From contig JAEXRL010000018.1 of assembly GCA_023440825.1 (NCBI GenBank), positions 124,001-188,000 of the forward strand: DNA of 64,000 bases. The letters run 5' to 3'. The notes under the pieces were generated by a model. The model made no database searches. It was not told the origin of the DNA and was given only the letters and a program-made list of their open reading frames with translations. Every line of letters begins with the position of its first letter. Position 1 is the stretch's first letter. Of the stretch, positions 1 through 8,487 are shown piece by piece. The translations under genes were made by a program, and so were the position numbers. The DNA is from Pseudomonadota bacterium (GTDB taxonomy: Bacteria > Pseudomonadota > Gammaproteobacteria > Burkholderiales > Burkholderiaceae_B).

Positions 1-59
1 TACCCCAAGCATTTCGGCACTATATGAGCTGGAGTCAGCAGTACGTCGTATAAGCATGT

Positions 60-94
60 AAAAACGCGCTTAGCCAGAAAATAAGCTAAGCGCG
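60..94 (-). terminator. Rho-independent terminator of the leftward operon
   Basis: A perfect 10-bp inverted repeat (CGCGCTTAGC at 65-74, GCTAAGCGCG at 85-94) with a 10-nt loop is followed, read on the minus strand, by a run of five T. It lies about 30 bp beyond the stop of the crotonase gene and would end the whole leftward tctBAC-amidohydrolase-amidase operon. Positions 1-59 hold nothing I can identify. Confidence 0.85.
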
Positions 95-123
95 CTACAT
101 ACCCACTACAGAGGTGTAAACGT

Positions 124-930
124 TTACTTGCCCGTGAACTGCGGTAAGCGTTTCTCTGCAAACGCACGTTGTCCTTCTTGATAATCCTGACTATCAAAGC
201 ATGCTTGGATGGCTTGTGCCACCTGAGCAGCATCCTGGGCATTGGGATCGTTCAAGATATGACGCAGACTGAGCTTGGCAGCGTGTAAAGTCAGGGGTGC
301 ATTGTGTGCCACAGTTTCACAAATCTCGCGCAAAGCAGGGCCAAAGTCTTCAGGAGCGAAGCTTTGATGCACCAGATCAATGCGTGCAGCCTCCGAGCCA
401 TTGAAGGTACGGGCAGTAAAAAATAAGTCTGTGGCGCGTGCTGCACCAATCACATCGACCATGCGTTGTAGACCTGCCACGTCATAGCCCAAGCCCAGAC
501 GTGCTGCAGGCATACGAAAGCGAGAGTTATCAGTGCTATAGCGCAAATCGCAGGCCAGTATCAAACCCAGACCACCACCCATGCAAATCCCTTGAATGCC
601 GGCTATGACTGGTTTTGGGCACGAGCTTAACGCGTACTGGGCGGCGTGTACCGCCGCCGCGTAGTCTGCTGCTTGCTCAGGGGTGCCGCGCGATGCACCA
701 AACTCAGAAATATCCGCCCCGGATACAAACGCTTTATCGCCTTCACCCTGCAATAACAGAACGCGCACTTCAGGGTCGTGTTGCGCGCGGTGTACCACTT
801 TTTCCAGTTCATGCCACATGGACAAGGACATAGCGTTGTAGCGGCCTGGGTTGCTCAGGTAAATGTGAGCAATCGCCGAGCTTTTTTCCAGATATACCGT
901 TCCTTTTGTCGGGGAGGTGGCAGTAGTCAT
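124..930 (-). CDS. Enoyl-CoA hydratase/isomerase (crotonase) family protein
   Basis: A 268-residue crotonase-fold protein, a normal length for the family. The first oxyanion-hole stretch is SGADISEF and the second GICMGGGLGL, both binding the acyl-CoA thioester. By eye against enoyl-CoA hydratase, both catalytic glutamates are missing: GGGCELA is replaced by GGGLGLI and QPE by MPA. An aspartate in LGLGYD falls about where 4-chlorobenzoyl-CoA dehalogenase has its nucleophile. It may therefore act as an isomerase, hydrolase or other crotonase reaction rather than simple hydration. It is the last gene of the leftward operon, about 110 bp after the amidase. The ATG at 930 has AAAGGA upstream. The cytosolic acyl-CoA role is known for the family; the substrate is unknown. 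Confidence 0.85.
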   Translation of the reverse strand: MTTATSPTKGTVYLEKSSAIAHIYLSNPGRYNAMSLSMWHELEKVVHRAQHDPEVRVLLLQGEGDKAFVSGADISEFGASRGTPEQAADYAAAVHAAQYALSSCPKPVIAGIQGICMGGGLGLILACDLRYSTDNSRFRMPAARLGLGYDVAGLQRMVDVIGAARATDLFFTARTFNGSEAARIDLVHQSFAPEDFGPALREICETVAHNAPLTLHAAKLSLRHILNDPNAQDAAQVAQAIQACFDSQDYQEGQRAFAEKRLPQFTGK

Positions 931-1041
931 ATGCAGTTCCTTTAAATAACAGTCACTCAGCGCGACACATAAGGGGCGCTGTCACAAAGTAGGTGATGGC
1001 GTTGCTGTGCGATACGGCCAGCAGCGCAAGCATCATTGGCC

Positions 1042-2436
1042 TTAGGTACTCATCAAGGCATGGGGTTGTGGAATAAAGCCATGTTGCCCGTATCGGTCTT
1101 GCTCTACCTGGTAGGCCCATGCCAGCAGCAAGGCCTCAGCATGTGGGCGAGCAATGGCCTGCACAGACACTGGGCGGCCAGTATGGTCAGTACCGATGGG
1201 GAAAACAATGGCGGGCAGTCCTAGGTAGTTAACAAACGAAGTCCAGCTAAACAAGCTGATCAAGGAGCGCGGTTTGAAGTGCGGTGAAAGCATGGAAACC
1301 TCGGTCCAGTCCGGAATGCCTTGAGGCAGAACCGGCGTTAACAAGACATCATGCTCTTTAAAATAAGTTTGTATAAACGCGTGACGCTGTTGTCGACGTG
1401 TCTGTACAGCGTGTACATACCAGTCTGCGGGTATGGCGGCACCAGCGTGTATGACGGTGCGGCAGGCATCCGAGAGCGGATGCATCGTGTTAATCAGCTT
1501 GTCTTTGTGCTGCGCTGCTGTTTCAACATGCAAGATCACTTCTGACGCACGTGTGAGCTCCGCAAAAGCGGGTAAATCGACGCGGGTAGGTGTTGCATTG
1601 CAGGCGTAGTCTTTTGCGACTTGCTCTAGCATAGCAAGTTGTTCATCGCTGGGCGTAAAGGCCGCACGGTAATGTTCAAAGCAGCTTGCGATACGTAGCG
1701 ATTTTATCGCTGGTAAATGAAGTAAACCAGCGTGCTGGTAAGCGGCGGGAAAGTGCCTGTCTTGTTGTCTAGGACTTAAGCTAACATGCAGAATGTGTGC
1801 GGCATCCAGCGCGGACCGGCTGAGTATGCCTATCGTATCCAGGCTTGGGGCGAGCGGATAGGTACCTGCTGTGCTCAGCACACCATGGGTGGGCATCAGC
1901 CCCAGTACCCCACAGGTGGCGGCCGGAATACGAACAGAGCCTGCTGTGTCACTGCCTAGTGATCCGTAGCACAGGCCCGCGGCCACTGCCACCCCCGAGC
2001 CGCTGGACGAGCCACCCACAGCGGCTTTGGGGTCAATAGGGTTAAGTGGTCGGGGCCAGTGAGGGTTCTCGCCCGTCACGCCACAGGCATATTCAGCCAT
2101 GCTTAGCATGGCCATAGTGTGACTGCCAGCTTGTTCCAAGCGCCGTATTAAGGGGCTGTACGAACCGGTGTGCAGGGTATTGTAGGGGGCGCCTGCGTAG
2201 GGCTGGCGTTGGCCCACTACGAAAAGGTCTTTATGTGCCAGCCCTACACCGGCTAAGGGTAGCTCGGGCTTGCCTGCTGGGGTGCTGTGAAAAGTATGGG
2301 TGACGCACTGCCAAGACTGATGGTGGCGTTCTAGCAGAGCTTGTTGCGTTGCTAAAGCGGTGGACGCGTCTAGCTCGCCAGTTTGAATGCGTTGGCGCAA
2401 AGCACTTAAGGTGGCAGGCAGGGTGATCTGGCTCAT
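1042..2436 (-). CDS. Amidase signature family hydrolase, AtzE-like
   Basis: A 464-residue amidase-signature enzyme that hydrolyses a C-N amide bond. The Ser-cisSer-Lys triad is visible as K69 (GLAHKD), S143 in GGSSSGS (141-147) and S167 in GSDTAGS. It begins on an ATGA overlap with a 57-residue AtzG-like gene. That pairing is diagnostic of the AtzE group: AtzE is 1-carboxybiuret hydrolase and forms a heterotetramer with AtzG. Together with the upstream amidohydrolase and TTT transporter it suggests breakdown of an imported cyclic or ureido amide. The actual substrate cannot be read from the sequence; GatA-like housekeeping use is unlikely because no gatB or gatC is nearby. Confidence 0.88.
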   Translation of the reverse strand: MSQITLPATLSALRQRIQTGELDASTALATQQALLERHHQSWQCVTHTFHSTPAGKPELPLAGVGLAHKDLFVVGQRQPYAGAPYNTLHTGSYSPLIRRLEQAGSHTMAMLSMAEYACGVTGENPHWPRPLNPIDPKAAVGGSSSGSGVAVAAGLCYGSLGSDTAGSVRIPAATCGVLGLMPTHGVLSTAGTYPLAPSLDTIGILSRSALDAAHILHVSLSPRQQDRHFPAAYQHAGLLHLPAIKSLRIASCFEHYRAAFTPSDEQLAMLEQVAKDYACNATPTRVDLPAFAELTRASEVILHVETAAQHKDKLINTMHPLSDACRTVIHAGAAIPADWYVHAVQTRRQQRHAFIQTYFKEHDVLLTPVLPQGIPDWTEVSMLSPHFKPRSLISLFSWTSFVNYLGLPAIVFPIGTDHTGRPVSVQAIARPHAEALLLAWAYQVEQDRYGQHGFIPQPHALMST

Positions 2437-2606
2437 GGTTTTGCCTTTTGATCTGGGCTGCGGTGGGCGGGTTGTAAGCGCAGCACAGTGCGAGCTGCCA
2501 TCAAGGCCTGCTCATCACTCACGCTCAAACCTTGTAGCTGCAGAATCTGCTTTACGGCGGCAGCTAACGATTCCGGAGACGTGGCGGGGTCTACATTAGG
2601 CATCAT
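2433..2606 (-). CDS. AtzG-like small amidase subunit (DUF4089 type)
   Basis: A 57-residue protein (start MMPNVDPATS, end PDQKAKP) lies exactly between the amidohydrolase and the amidase, its TGA overlapping the amidase ATG (ATGA). The central segment ESLAAAVKQILQLQGLSVSD followed by EQALMAARTVLRL is a two-helix pattern like AtzG, a GatC-like small subunit that wraps its amidase partner AtzE. A second in-frame ATG at 2603 could be the true start. It is easily missed in annotation because of its size. The role as partner of the following amidase is inferred from the translational coupling and family precedent. Confidence 0.75.
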   Translation of the reverse strand: MMPNVDPATSPESLAAAVKQILQLQGLSVSDEQALMAARTVLRLQPAHRSPDQKAKP

Positions 2607-2615
2607 GTTCTCGCT

Positions 2616-4127
2616 TTAAGATCCAATGTATCGATTCACTGGGTGGGGGGCGTGCGCTAAGCCTACGCAAAACTGGGAAACCAGTGGTTCCAAGGCCTTG
2701 AGCTGAGCACGACGCTCCTGCCCAAGGTCGGCCAGACGGTCGGCCGCCGCTTGCGCCTGACGCAGCAGTTGTGGGTAGTCGAAGGTCAGAAACTGACCGT
2801 TTTCATAAATCGTCCGACCATTGGCGATGACGCGCTGGACGCTACGTCCAGTTTCGGAAAAAACCAGTTGATTCCAAAAATTATTGAACGGCACATAAGC
2901 CAGATCATTGCGATCGATAAACACCAGGTCAGCACTGTAGCCAACTTGTAGCTTACCCATTGTGGGAAAGCCCAGTAGGGCTGCGCTGCCCTGTGTAGCC
3001 ATCTGAAAAGCGGACTCTGCGCTCAGCCAGTTTGCGGGATCTGGGCTGGTTAAGCGAGAGGAGTAGGCGGCCAGTCGCATGGACTCCATCATGTTTTGTT
3101 GGTCCGAGCAACTGCACGCATCGGTACCCAAACCAATATTCAGCCCTTGGCGTTGCATAGCCACTATGGGCGCAATGCCATTACCCAGACGCATATTGCT
3201 CCCGGGGTTATGGGCAATGCAGACTTTGTGACGCGCTAAGGTGTCAATGTCGTCCTGCTCTAGCCAGATGGCGTGAGCTGCCGAAACATGTGCTCCTAGA
3301 AAGCCAATGTCCGCCAGATAACGGGTCAGGCTTTTGCCCCAACGCTGTTGAGCCACGACTGCTTGTACCTTGGATTCGGCCAGATGCGTCTGCACCATGA
3401 CCCCGTGCTTAGTAGCCAAGAGCGCGATACGCTGCAAAAAATCATCCGAGCACAGCAGTGGTACTGAAGGGGCTAAGGCGAATTTAATATGCTTGGTGTC
3501 AAAGTGCCAGTTGCTTATTATGTCTTCTAGCGCCGCTAAATGTTGCGTAGACGATGTGGCTTGCAAAGACCGTACAAAAGCGGCAGCGTCTTGAGGCAGG
3601 CTATCGTACAGGCCGCTAATAGAGTCCCAGAAGCTACGGTCCGCAACCGCGGCTGCGACCACCGCACGTATACCCGCGTCCTCATAGCCTTGTGCTACGG
3701 CCGCCATGCCTTTGGGTGAATGGACGGGGCTTTGCAGCACCATATCGTAAGTGGCCGTACAGCCATTACGTATCATGTCTGCAGCACCAAGCATGGCACC
3801 TATGCGCAAATCTTCTAATAGGGCGCCATAACTAATACCGCCACCGGAGTTCTGGTGCAGCTCCAAGGTCCATAGGTCGGCGTAGCCCCGCCCCAAAGCG
3901 AAATGGCTATGGGTATGAGAGTTGACTAAGCTAGGTATAACTATTTGACCGCTGGCGTCGATGGTCAAGGCACGTTCAGACACGAGCAAGCCAGGCGCAC
4001 TTATTTCCTGGATCACACCATGTTGAATCAGTATGTCGACCGAGCGCAGACCTGCCGAGCCGGGTAGTGGAAGTGATGCGTTGCGAACAATAACTTGCCG
4101 TGCTGAATCGTGTTGACCATCTGCCAT
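2616..4127 (-). CDS. TRZ/ATZ-family amidohydrolase (deaminase-like)
   Basis: A 503-residue metal-dependent amidohydrolase of the ATZ/TRZ and 5'-methylthioadenosine/S-adenosylhomocysteine deaminase group, acting on imines, amines or chlorines of N-heterocycles. The metal ligands are all visible: H71 and H73 (SHTHSH), H248 (QTHLAES), H285 (AAHAIW) and D336 (GLGTDACS). The signature NPGSNMRLGNG after the third histidine is typical of guanine/8-oxoguanine/hydroxyatrazine deaminases. Ten bases separate it from the AtzG-like gene, so it is in the same operon. It could open or deaminate the ring of a substrate whose product is passed to the AtzG/AtzE-like amidase. Which heterocycle is unknown. Confidence 0.88.
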   Translation of the reverse strand: MADGQHDSARQVIVRNASLPLPGSAGLRSVDILIQHGVIQEISAPGLLVSERALTIDASGQIVIPSLVNSHTHSHFALGRGYADLWTLELHQNSGGGISYGALLEDLRIGAMLGAADMIRNGCTATYDMVLQSPVHSPKGMAAVAQGYEDAGIRAVVAAAVADRSFWDSISGLYDSLPQDAAAFVRSLQATSSTQHLAALEDIISNWHFDTKHIKFALAPSVPLLCSDDFLQRIALLATKHGVMVQTHLAESKVQAVVAQQRWGKSLTRYLADIGFLGAHVSAAHAIWLEQDDIDTLARHKVCIAHNPGSNMRLGNGIAPIVAMQRQGLNIGLGTDACSCSDQQNMMESMRLAAYSSRLTSPDPANWLSAESAFQMATQGSAALLGFPTMGKLQVGYSADLVFIDRNDLAYVPFNNFWNQLVFSETGRSVQRVIANGRTIYENGQFLTFDYPQLLRQAQAAADRLADLGQERRAQLKALEPLVSQFCVGLAHAPHPVNRYIGS

Positions 4128-4157
4128 CGTGTTTTCCTGTTGTATCGTTATGATGTG

Positions 4158-5102
4158 TTATTTAACAGCCTGAGTATCGGCTTCCAGTAAGGCACTGAAC
4201 TCCGGTGCATCCAGGTAATTCAGATCGGCGTTGATACGCTGCGTTAAGGTTTGGAAGCCAGTGTCCTTAGACAAGTCCTGAAACGCCTGGCGCAGCTTGG
4301 CCACATTGGCTTCTGGGGTGGCTTTGGGAGCAAACACACCTATCCAGGCCCCCCAGTTAATATCCACACCCTCTTCGGCACATGTAGGAATTTGCGCTAA
4401 GGGCTGATAGCGCTCTTTGTCAGACACACACAGCGCGGTCAGGGTGCCGCTCTTGATGTGGTCTTGCACTACGCTTGGTACACCTGCGTAGGCCATGGTG
4501 TTGCCGCCTAATACGTTGGTAATGGCGGGGCCACCACCATCAAATTCCACGCCGCGCATTTCTGTGCCCGTTGCTTTTTTCAAAATTTCGAAGGCGGTGT
4601 AAGTCCAGCCATTTTTATTGTCCGAGCTGTACACCACTTTATTAGGGTTGGCTTTGGCGTAGTCCACCATTTCCTTAATGGTTTTGAAGGGGGCGTCTTT
4701 GGCGGCGACAAATACAAAGGGTGAGTGGGTCAGGCGGGCAATCGGGACAAACTCCTCAGCTTTATAGGGCAGTTGCTCTAGAGCGGGGCGGATCACGTTA
4801 ATGGTGGGATCGCCCAGTAACAAGGTATAGCCATCCGGTTTGCTCTTGGCAACAAAGGTAGCACCGACTGCGCCACCGCCACCGCTACGTATCAGTGACA
4901 GCATAGGCTGACCTAAATGGTTTTCAATGGCTGTTGTAACAATAGCGCCCGTGACGGACAAAGCACCGCCTGGGGGATAAGGAATCACCAGTCTAACGGG
5001 CTGGTTGGGAAACGCCTCCGTGTTGGCCTGAGCAGCGACGGCCGTTAGGCCAAAGCAGGCTAGCGCGCTTAAGTGCAGCAGATTTTTTTTAATAGATGTC
5101 AT
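4158..5102 (-). CDS. Tripartite tricarboxylate transporter substrate-binding protein (TctC/Bug)
   Basis: A 314-residue periplasmic solute-binding protein. The start at 5102 is chosen because AAGGAG lies 8 nt before it and a clean signal peptide follows (MTSIKKNLLHLSALACFGLTAVAAQA); a longer in-frame extension would run back into tctA. The family signatures LVIPYPPGGA and KPDGYTLLLGD are present. It follows tctA by 38 bp and is the dedicated binding protein of the only TctAB pair in this window. Substrate unknown; operon partners suggest a carboxylated N-heterocycle or amide. Confidence 0.93.
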   Translation of the reverse strand: MTSIKKNLLHLSALACFGLTAVAAQANTEAFPNQPVRLVIPYPPGGALSVTGAIVTTAIENHLGQPMLSLIRSGGGGAVGATFVAKSKPDGYTLLLGDPTINVIRPALEQLPYKAEEFVPIARLTHSPFVFVAAKDAPFKTIKEMVDYAKANPNKVVYSSDNKNGWTYTAFEILKKATGTEMRGVEFDGGGPAITNVLGGNTMAYAGVPSVVQDHIKSGTLTALCVSDKERYQPLAQIPTCAEEGVDINWGAWIGVFAPKATPEANVAKLRQAFQDLSKDTGFQTLTQRINADLNYLDAPEFSALLEADTQAVK

Positions 5103-5140
5103 AGAAAAACTCCTTTTTTGGGGGAAAGTGGTGCGCGAGT

Positions 5141-6649
5141 CTAGGTAGCCTGGCGGGTACTGGGGGTACCGGCGCGCCGGCGTGCAGACTTCCACACCAT
5201 GTAGACAGCTGAGACGGCTAAGATCGAAATGAAAAAAGCAGAAATGGGACGTGTAATAAAAATCAGCAAGCTGCCATCCGACAAGGCCAGAGCCTGACGT
5301 AAGGTTTTTTCAAGCTGAGGAGCCAACAGAACAGCAATAATGAAGGGGGGGATGGGCATCGATACACTACGCATAAGCAAGCCCATAATTCCGCCTACCA
5401 ACATGGTGATCACATCGTAGGGGTCCGAGTTAATCGAGTACGCACCGGCTAGAGAAATCACCACAATGCACGACATTAAAAGCGTATTAGGAATACGCAC
5501 TACAACTGAAAAAGAACGTATGGCTAGTCGGCCAATCACGATTAAGGCTAGATTGGTCACAATTAGCAGTGTGAATAAGGCGTAAATCACAGCGCCATGA
5601 TTCGAGAAAAGCAGCGGGCCGGGGGTGATGCCCTGTGCGACAAAAGCGCCAATTAACACGGCTGTCACCACATCCCCAGGTATGCCAAAAATAAGCATGG
5701 GAATCAGTGTGGCGGGTACTGTTGCGTTGGCACCGGACTCTGCAGCCGCAATACCCTCCAAGGAGCCTTGGCCAAATTTTTCAGGTTCTTTGGAACGTTG
5801 TTTGGCGATGCCGTAGGCAATCCAGCACGCGATTTCTGCGCCCAAACCAGGCAGGGCACCGATAAACGTACCAATGCTGGTCGAGCGAAACAAAGTGGGT
5901 ACCTGACGTAAAAGCTCTTTGCGTTCTAGGGCTGGCCCTACATGGCGTACTTCGCCTTTAGGAGTGGGGGCGCTAGGCAGGGCAATCTGATGCAGTACTT
6001 CGCTGAGTGCGAACATACCAATAATGAGCGGCACTAAAGGAATTCCGCCCAGCAATTCGGGAATGTCGAACACAAAGCGCTGTGCAGACGTGAGCGAGTC
6101 CAGCCCCACACAGCCCGCCAGTGCACCTAGGCAAGCACTGAGTATGCCTTTGCTTTTATCTCCACCACTCACGGTGGAGATCAATATTAGGGACGCAAAA
6201 AATAAAATGGCATATTCGGGAGCACTAAAACGAATCGCCAGCGCGGCAAGAGGTGCCGCCACGCAGAGTAAAACGATAGTTGACAGCAGGTCTCCAAAAA
6301 TAGAGGCGTACAGACTCATCTGCAATGCTTTTTTGCTGTTTCCCTGCGTTGTTAATGCAAAACCATCCAGACTGGTCGCCGCTGCAGCCGGGGTGCCCGG
6401 CGTATTTAATAAAATGGCCGGAATTGAGCCTCCATACACCGCTCCTTTGTATATGCCCAGTAAAAAACCAATCCCAACAGTGGGCGGTACAAAGAATGTA
6501 AAAGGCAGGAGTATGGCAACCGTAATAGAGGCAGTTAAGCCAGGAATGGCGCCCACTATCACGCCCATAAGTAGGCCACCCAAAGCAGCCAGTATGGGCC
6601 ACAGGGTTAGCCCCTGCAAAATACCTTCAAGGATATCGGGGGAGTTCAT
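5141..6649 (-). CDS. tctA: Tripartite tricarboxylate transporter large permease TctA
   Basis: A 502-residue polytopic membrane protein of the TctA family, with about 12 hydrophobic segments. The conserved region GAIPGLTASITVAILLPFTF followed by GIYKGAVYGGSIPAILLNTPGTPA near residues 35-90 and a second copy of the pattern (GALPGLGAEIACWIAYG, then FGIPGD) reflect its internal repeat. The start at 6649 overlaps the tctB stop as ATGA; an ATG three codons earlier (6658) is possible. It forms the main channel with TctB and uses the periplasmic TctC protein. Because five other TctC paralogues in the window lack membrane partners, this pair may serve more than one binding protein. Confidence 0.93.
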   Translation of the reverse strand: MNSPDILEGILQGLTLWPILAALGGLLMGVIVGAIPGLTASITVAILLPFTFFVPPTVGIGFLLGIYKGAVYGGSIPAILLNTPGTPAAAATSLDGFALTTQGNSKKALQMSLYASIFGDLLSTIVLLCVAAPLAALAIRFSAPEYAILFFASLILISTVSGGDKSKGILSACLGALAGCVGLDSLTSAQRFVFDIPELLGGIPLVPLIIGMFALSEVLHQIALPSAPTPKGEVRHVGPALERKELLRQVPTLFRSTSIGTFIGALPGLGAEIACWIAYGIAKQRSKEPEKFGQGSLEGIAAAESGANATVPATLIPMLIFGIPGDVVTAVLIGAFVAQGITPGPLLFSNHGAVIYALFTLLIVTNLALIVIGRLAIRSFSVVVRIPNTLLMSCIVVISLAGAYSINSDPYDVITMLVGGIMGLLMRSVSMPIPPFIIAVLLAPQLEKTLRQALALSDGSLLIFITRPISAFFISILAVSAVYMVWKSARRRAGTPSTRQAT

Positions 6650-7161
6650 TGCAGCCACGCTCCGGTAGGCATGTCTACAGCCAAAAATAGTTTAAAAATC
6701 CAGATGACCAGAAAAGGCATCACGGCCGCCACGATGCCCAGCGTGAATGCAAACTGACGTTGTATAGGCTGCGTATTGAGCAACAGCCCCATGGCAAAAA
6801 TACAGGCTGACGAGGCAAGCCAAAAGCCAACGGTGAACAAGGCATAGCCGTACACAATCAGCGTTATCGCACCCAATACAGCACGCAGGTATCGAGGGTG
6901 TGGGCCATGGTGCGAGGGCTTACGCCCTTTACGTTTCCATGCTCGTAAAGCCAGCGTGCTTGAGGCGCCCAGCATGAGATAGGCAATGACTAAGGGGAAA
7001 AGCGTGGGAGACTTCAGGTCATGGTAGGCCACGCCAGGTAAAGCGGCATCGCGCATCAAGGCGATGACCAGCAGTGCAATAAAGGCGAACAGGGCGGCAA
7101 TAATGCCATCCTGCCATGCAGGGGTGTATTCACTGTGTTCCGTGCTGAGTTCTGAACTCAT
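6646..7161 (-). CDS. tctB: Tripartite tricarboxylate transporter small permease TctB
   Basis: A 171-residue membrane protein with four predicted transmembrane segments, the usual size and topology of TctB. It is the first gene of the leftward operon and overlaps tctA by 4 bp. The start has GAGACG upstream (read on the minus strand CTGAGGAGACGTAGC). The divergent deacetylase-like gene lies 265 bp away, so this intergenic stretch should contain promoters for both directions. Confidence 0.88.
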   Translation of the reverse strand: MSSELSTEHSEYTPAWQDGIIAALFAFIALLVIALMRDAALPGVAYHDLKSPTLFPLVIAYLMLGASSTLALRAWKRKGRKPSHHGPHPRYLRAVLGAITLIVYGYALFTVGFWLASSACIFAMGLLLNTQPIQRQFAFTLGIVAAVMPFLVIWIFKLFLAVDMPTGAWLQ

Positions 7162-7426
7162 GCTACGTCTCCTCAGGTTGAAATGGTCACTATGAGCCGG
7201 TTTTTTAATCGCTCAATGTATTATTTAAATGCTTATAAATATATTTATAGCCTTGGTGATGCGAATTTGCAAGGATTTGTAGATATAATGAAATGGTGGA
7301 AAATCGTGCTTACAGGGTTCTCTTCGCGCAGACGTGTGGGGGTTCTACTCAGACCAGCGCGCACTTTTCGCTTGTGTTGAGTACGAAACTCTTTTTGTTC
7401 GTGTTGTTATCTCTTCAGGAGTCTTT
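7162..7426. promoter_or_regulatory. Divergent promoter region with a 16-bp AT palindrome
   Basis: The 265-bp gap between tctB and the deacetylase-like gene contains a perfect 16-bp palindrome, TATAAATATATTTATA, at 7234-7249, in an AT-rich stretch. It could be an operator for a regulator encoded outside this cluster, since no regulator gene is nearby, or just an overlapping pair of -10 elements. No other structure was recognised. Confidence 0.4.
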
Positions 7427-8302
7427 ATGGCTAACCCACGTGTCCCTTATCGGTTTTCTAAGCATCGTGCTCCATTGGTCCCACCCCCAGAGGGAGCTGT
7501 GCTGGTGCACTTGGTGGTGAACGTTGAGAACTGGAGCTTTGATCAGTCCATGCCCAGAACCATTATTACGCCGCCGCATGGCAAAGAAACCGTGCCTGAT
7601 GTGCCCAATTTTTCATGGGTAGATTACGGTATGCGTGCGGGCTTGCCGCGCATGATCAGTGCGATTGAGGAACGTGGTTTACCTGCCTCCACCAGCTTTA
7701 ACGCCAGTGTCATTGATGCTTATCCGGCGGCAGCAGAAGCGATGCTGGAAGCCAATTGGGAGTTTATTGGGCATGGCATGTTCCAGGCCTCCTTAAGTCA
7801 AGCCAGTGAAGAGGACACCATTGAGCAGACCTTACAGAAAATCACCCGCTTTACTGGCAGCCGCCCTAGGGGCTGGCTTAGCCCAGGCTTACGTGAAACC
7901 GCCGACACCCCTGATCTGTTAGCCGCCGCGGGCGTAGAGTATGTGTGCGATTGGGCTATGGACGATTTACCCAACTGGATGCAGGTAAAAAGTGGTTCAT
8001 TACTGCAAATGCCCTACAACTTAGAGCTGAATGACTCCATTATTTATGCCATAGAAAAGCACTCGTCCGAGGAGTTCTTGTTGCGCTTGCAGCGCACCTT
8101 GGCCTTGTTCGAACGAGAGGTGGCTCATCACCCCCGTGTGCTGGCTTTAGGCTTGCACCCACATTTGGTTGGGGTGCCACATCGCTTTGCTTATTTCGAG
8201 GAAATGCTCGATACCTTAATGCGTTCGCCTCATGTTTGCTTCATGACGGGTAGTCAAATTCTAGATTGGTATCAGGCTCAAGAACCTGCGCCTAGCGCAT
8301 AA
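7427..8302 (+). CDS. Polysaccharide deacetylase family hydrolase (PuuE-like)
   Basis: A 291-residue NodB-type carbohydrate esterase fold protein. The start at 7427 follows CAGGAG and begins MANPRVPYRF; an upstream in-frame start would translate promoter sequence. The subgroup marker is the short N-terminus leading straight into VLVHLVVNVENW, the TPPHGKE loop, IGHGMFQ and GLHPHLVG, seen in PuuE/allantoinase-like deacetylase relatives that cut C-N bonds of ureides rather than sugars. The classical metal-binding first Asp is replaced by N-V-E. Its divergent position beside amidohydrolase and amidase genes supports a role in the same small-amide pathway. Substrate unknown. Confidence 0.8.
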   Translation: MANPRVPYRFSKHRAPLVPPPEGAVLVHLVVNVENWSFDQSMPRTIITPPHGKETVPDVPNFSWVDYGMRAGLPRMISAIEERGLPASTSFNASVIDAYPAAAEAMLEANWEFIGHGMFQASLSQASEEDTIEQTLQKITRFTGSRPRGWLSPGLRETADTPDLLAAAGVEYVCDWAMDDLPNWMQVKSGSLLQMPYNLELNDSIIYAIEKHSSEEFLLRLQRTLALFEREVAHHPRVLALGLHPHLVGVPHRFAYFEEMLDTLMRSPHVCFMTGSQILDWYQAQEPAPSA

Positions 8303-8344
8303 CACGCAGCTTCTACTGTAAGCCCGCTCCAGCGCGAACAATGG

Positions 8345-8367
8345 ACACCCCATACGGGGTGTTTTTT
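8345..8367 (+). terminator. Rho-independent terminator
   Basis: Perfect 7-bp stem ACACCCC/GGGGTGT (8345-8351, 8356-8362) with a 4-nt loop and a six-T tail, 43 bp after the deacetylase-like stop codon. It insulates that gene from the iron-regulated pair downstream. Confidence 0.9.
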
Positions 8368-8419
8368 GCTTCAACAGGGACCATAATCCCCCAAGGCTAA
8401 ATAAGAAAGAAATAGCAAT

Positions 8420-8438
8420 GATAATGGTAGTCGTTCTT
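8420..8438. promoter_or_regulatory. Predicted Fur box
   Basis: The 19-mer GATAATGGTAGTCGTTCTT matches the classical Fur consensus (GATAATGATAATCATTATC) at about 14 of 19 positions and sits 50 bp before the YncE-like start. It predicts iron repression of the downstream propeller and TonB-receptor genes. Confidence 0.7.
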
Positions 8439-8487
8439 ATTTTGGATTATCATCGGACATTACATTTAAAGCTTGAAGGGGAAGTCC

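Noticed and set aside
6024..6668. A 214-codon open frame on the plus strand opposite tctA
   Set aside because: It is an antisense shadow of a well-conserved tctA gene; no ribosome site and no recognisable domain.
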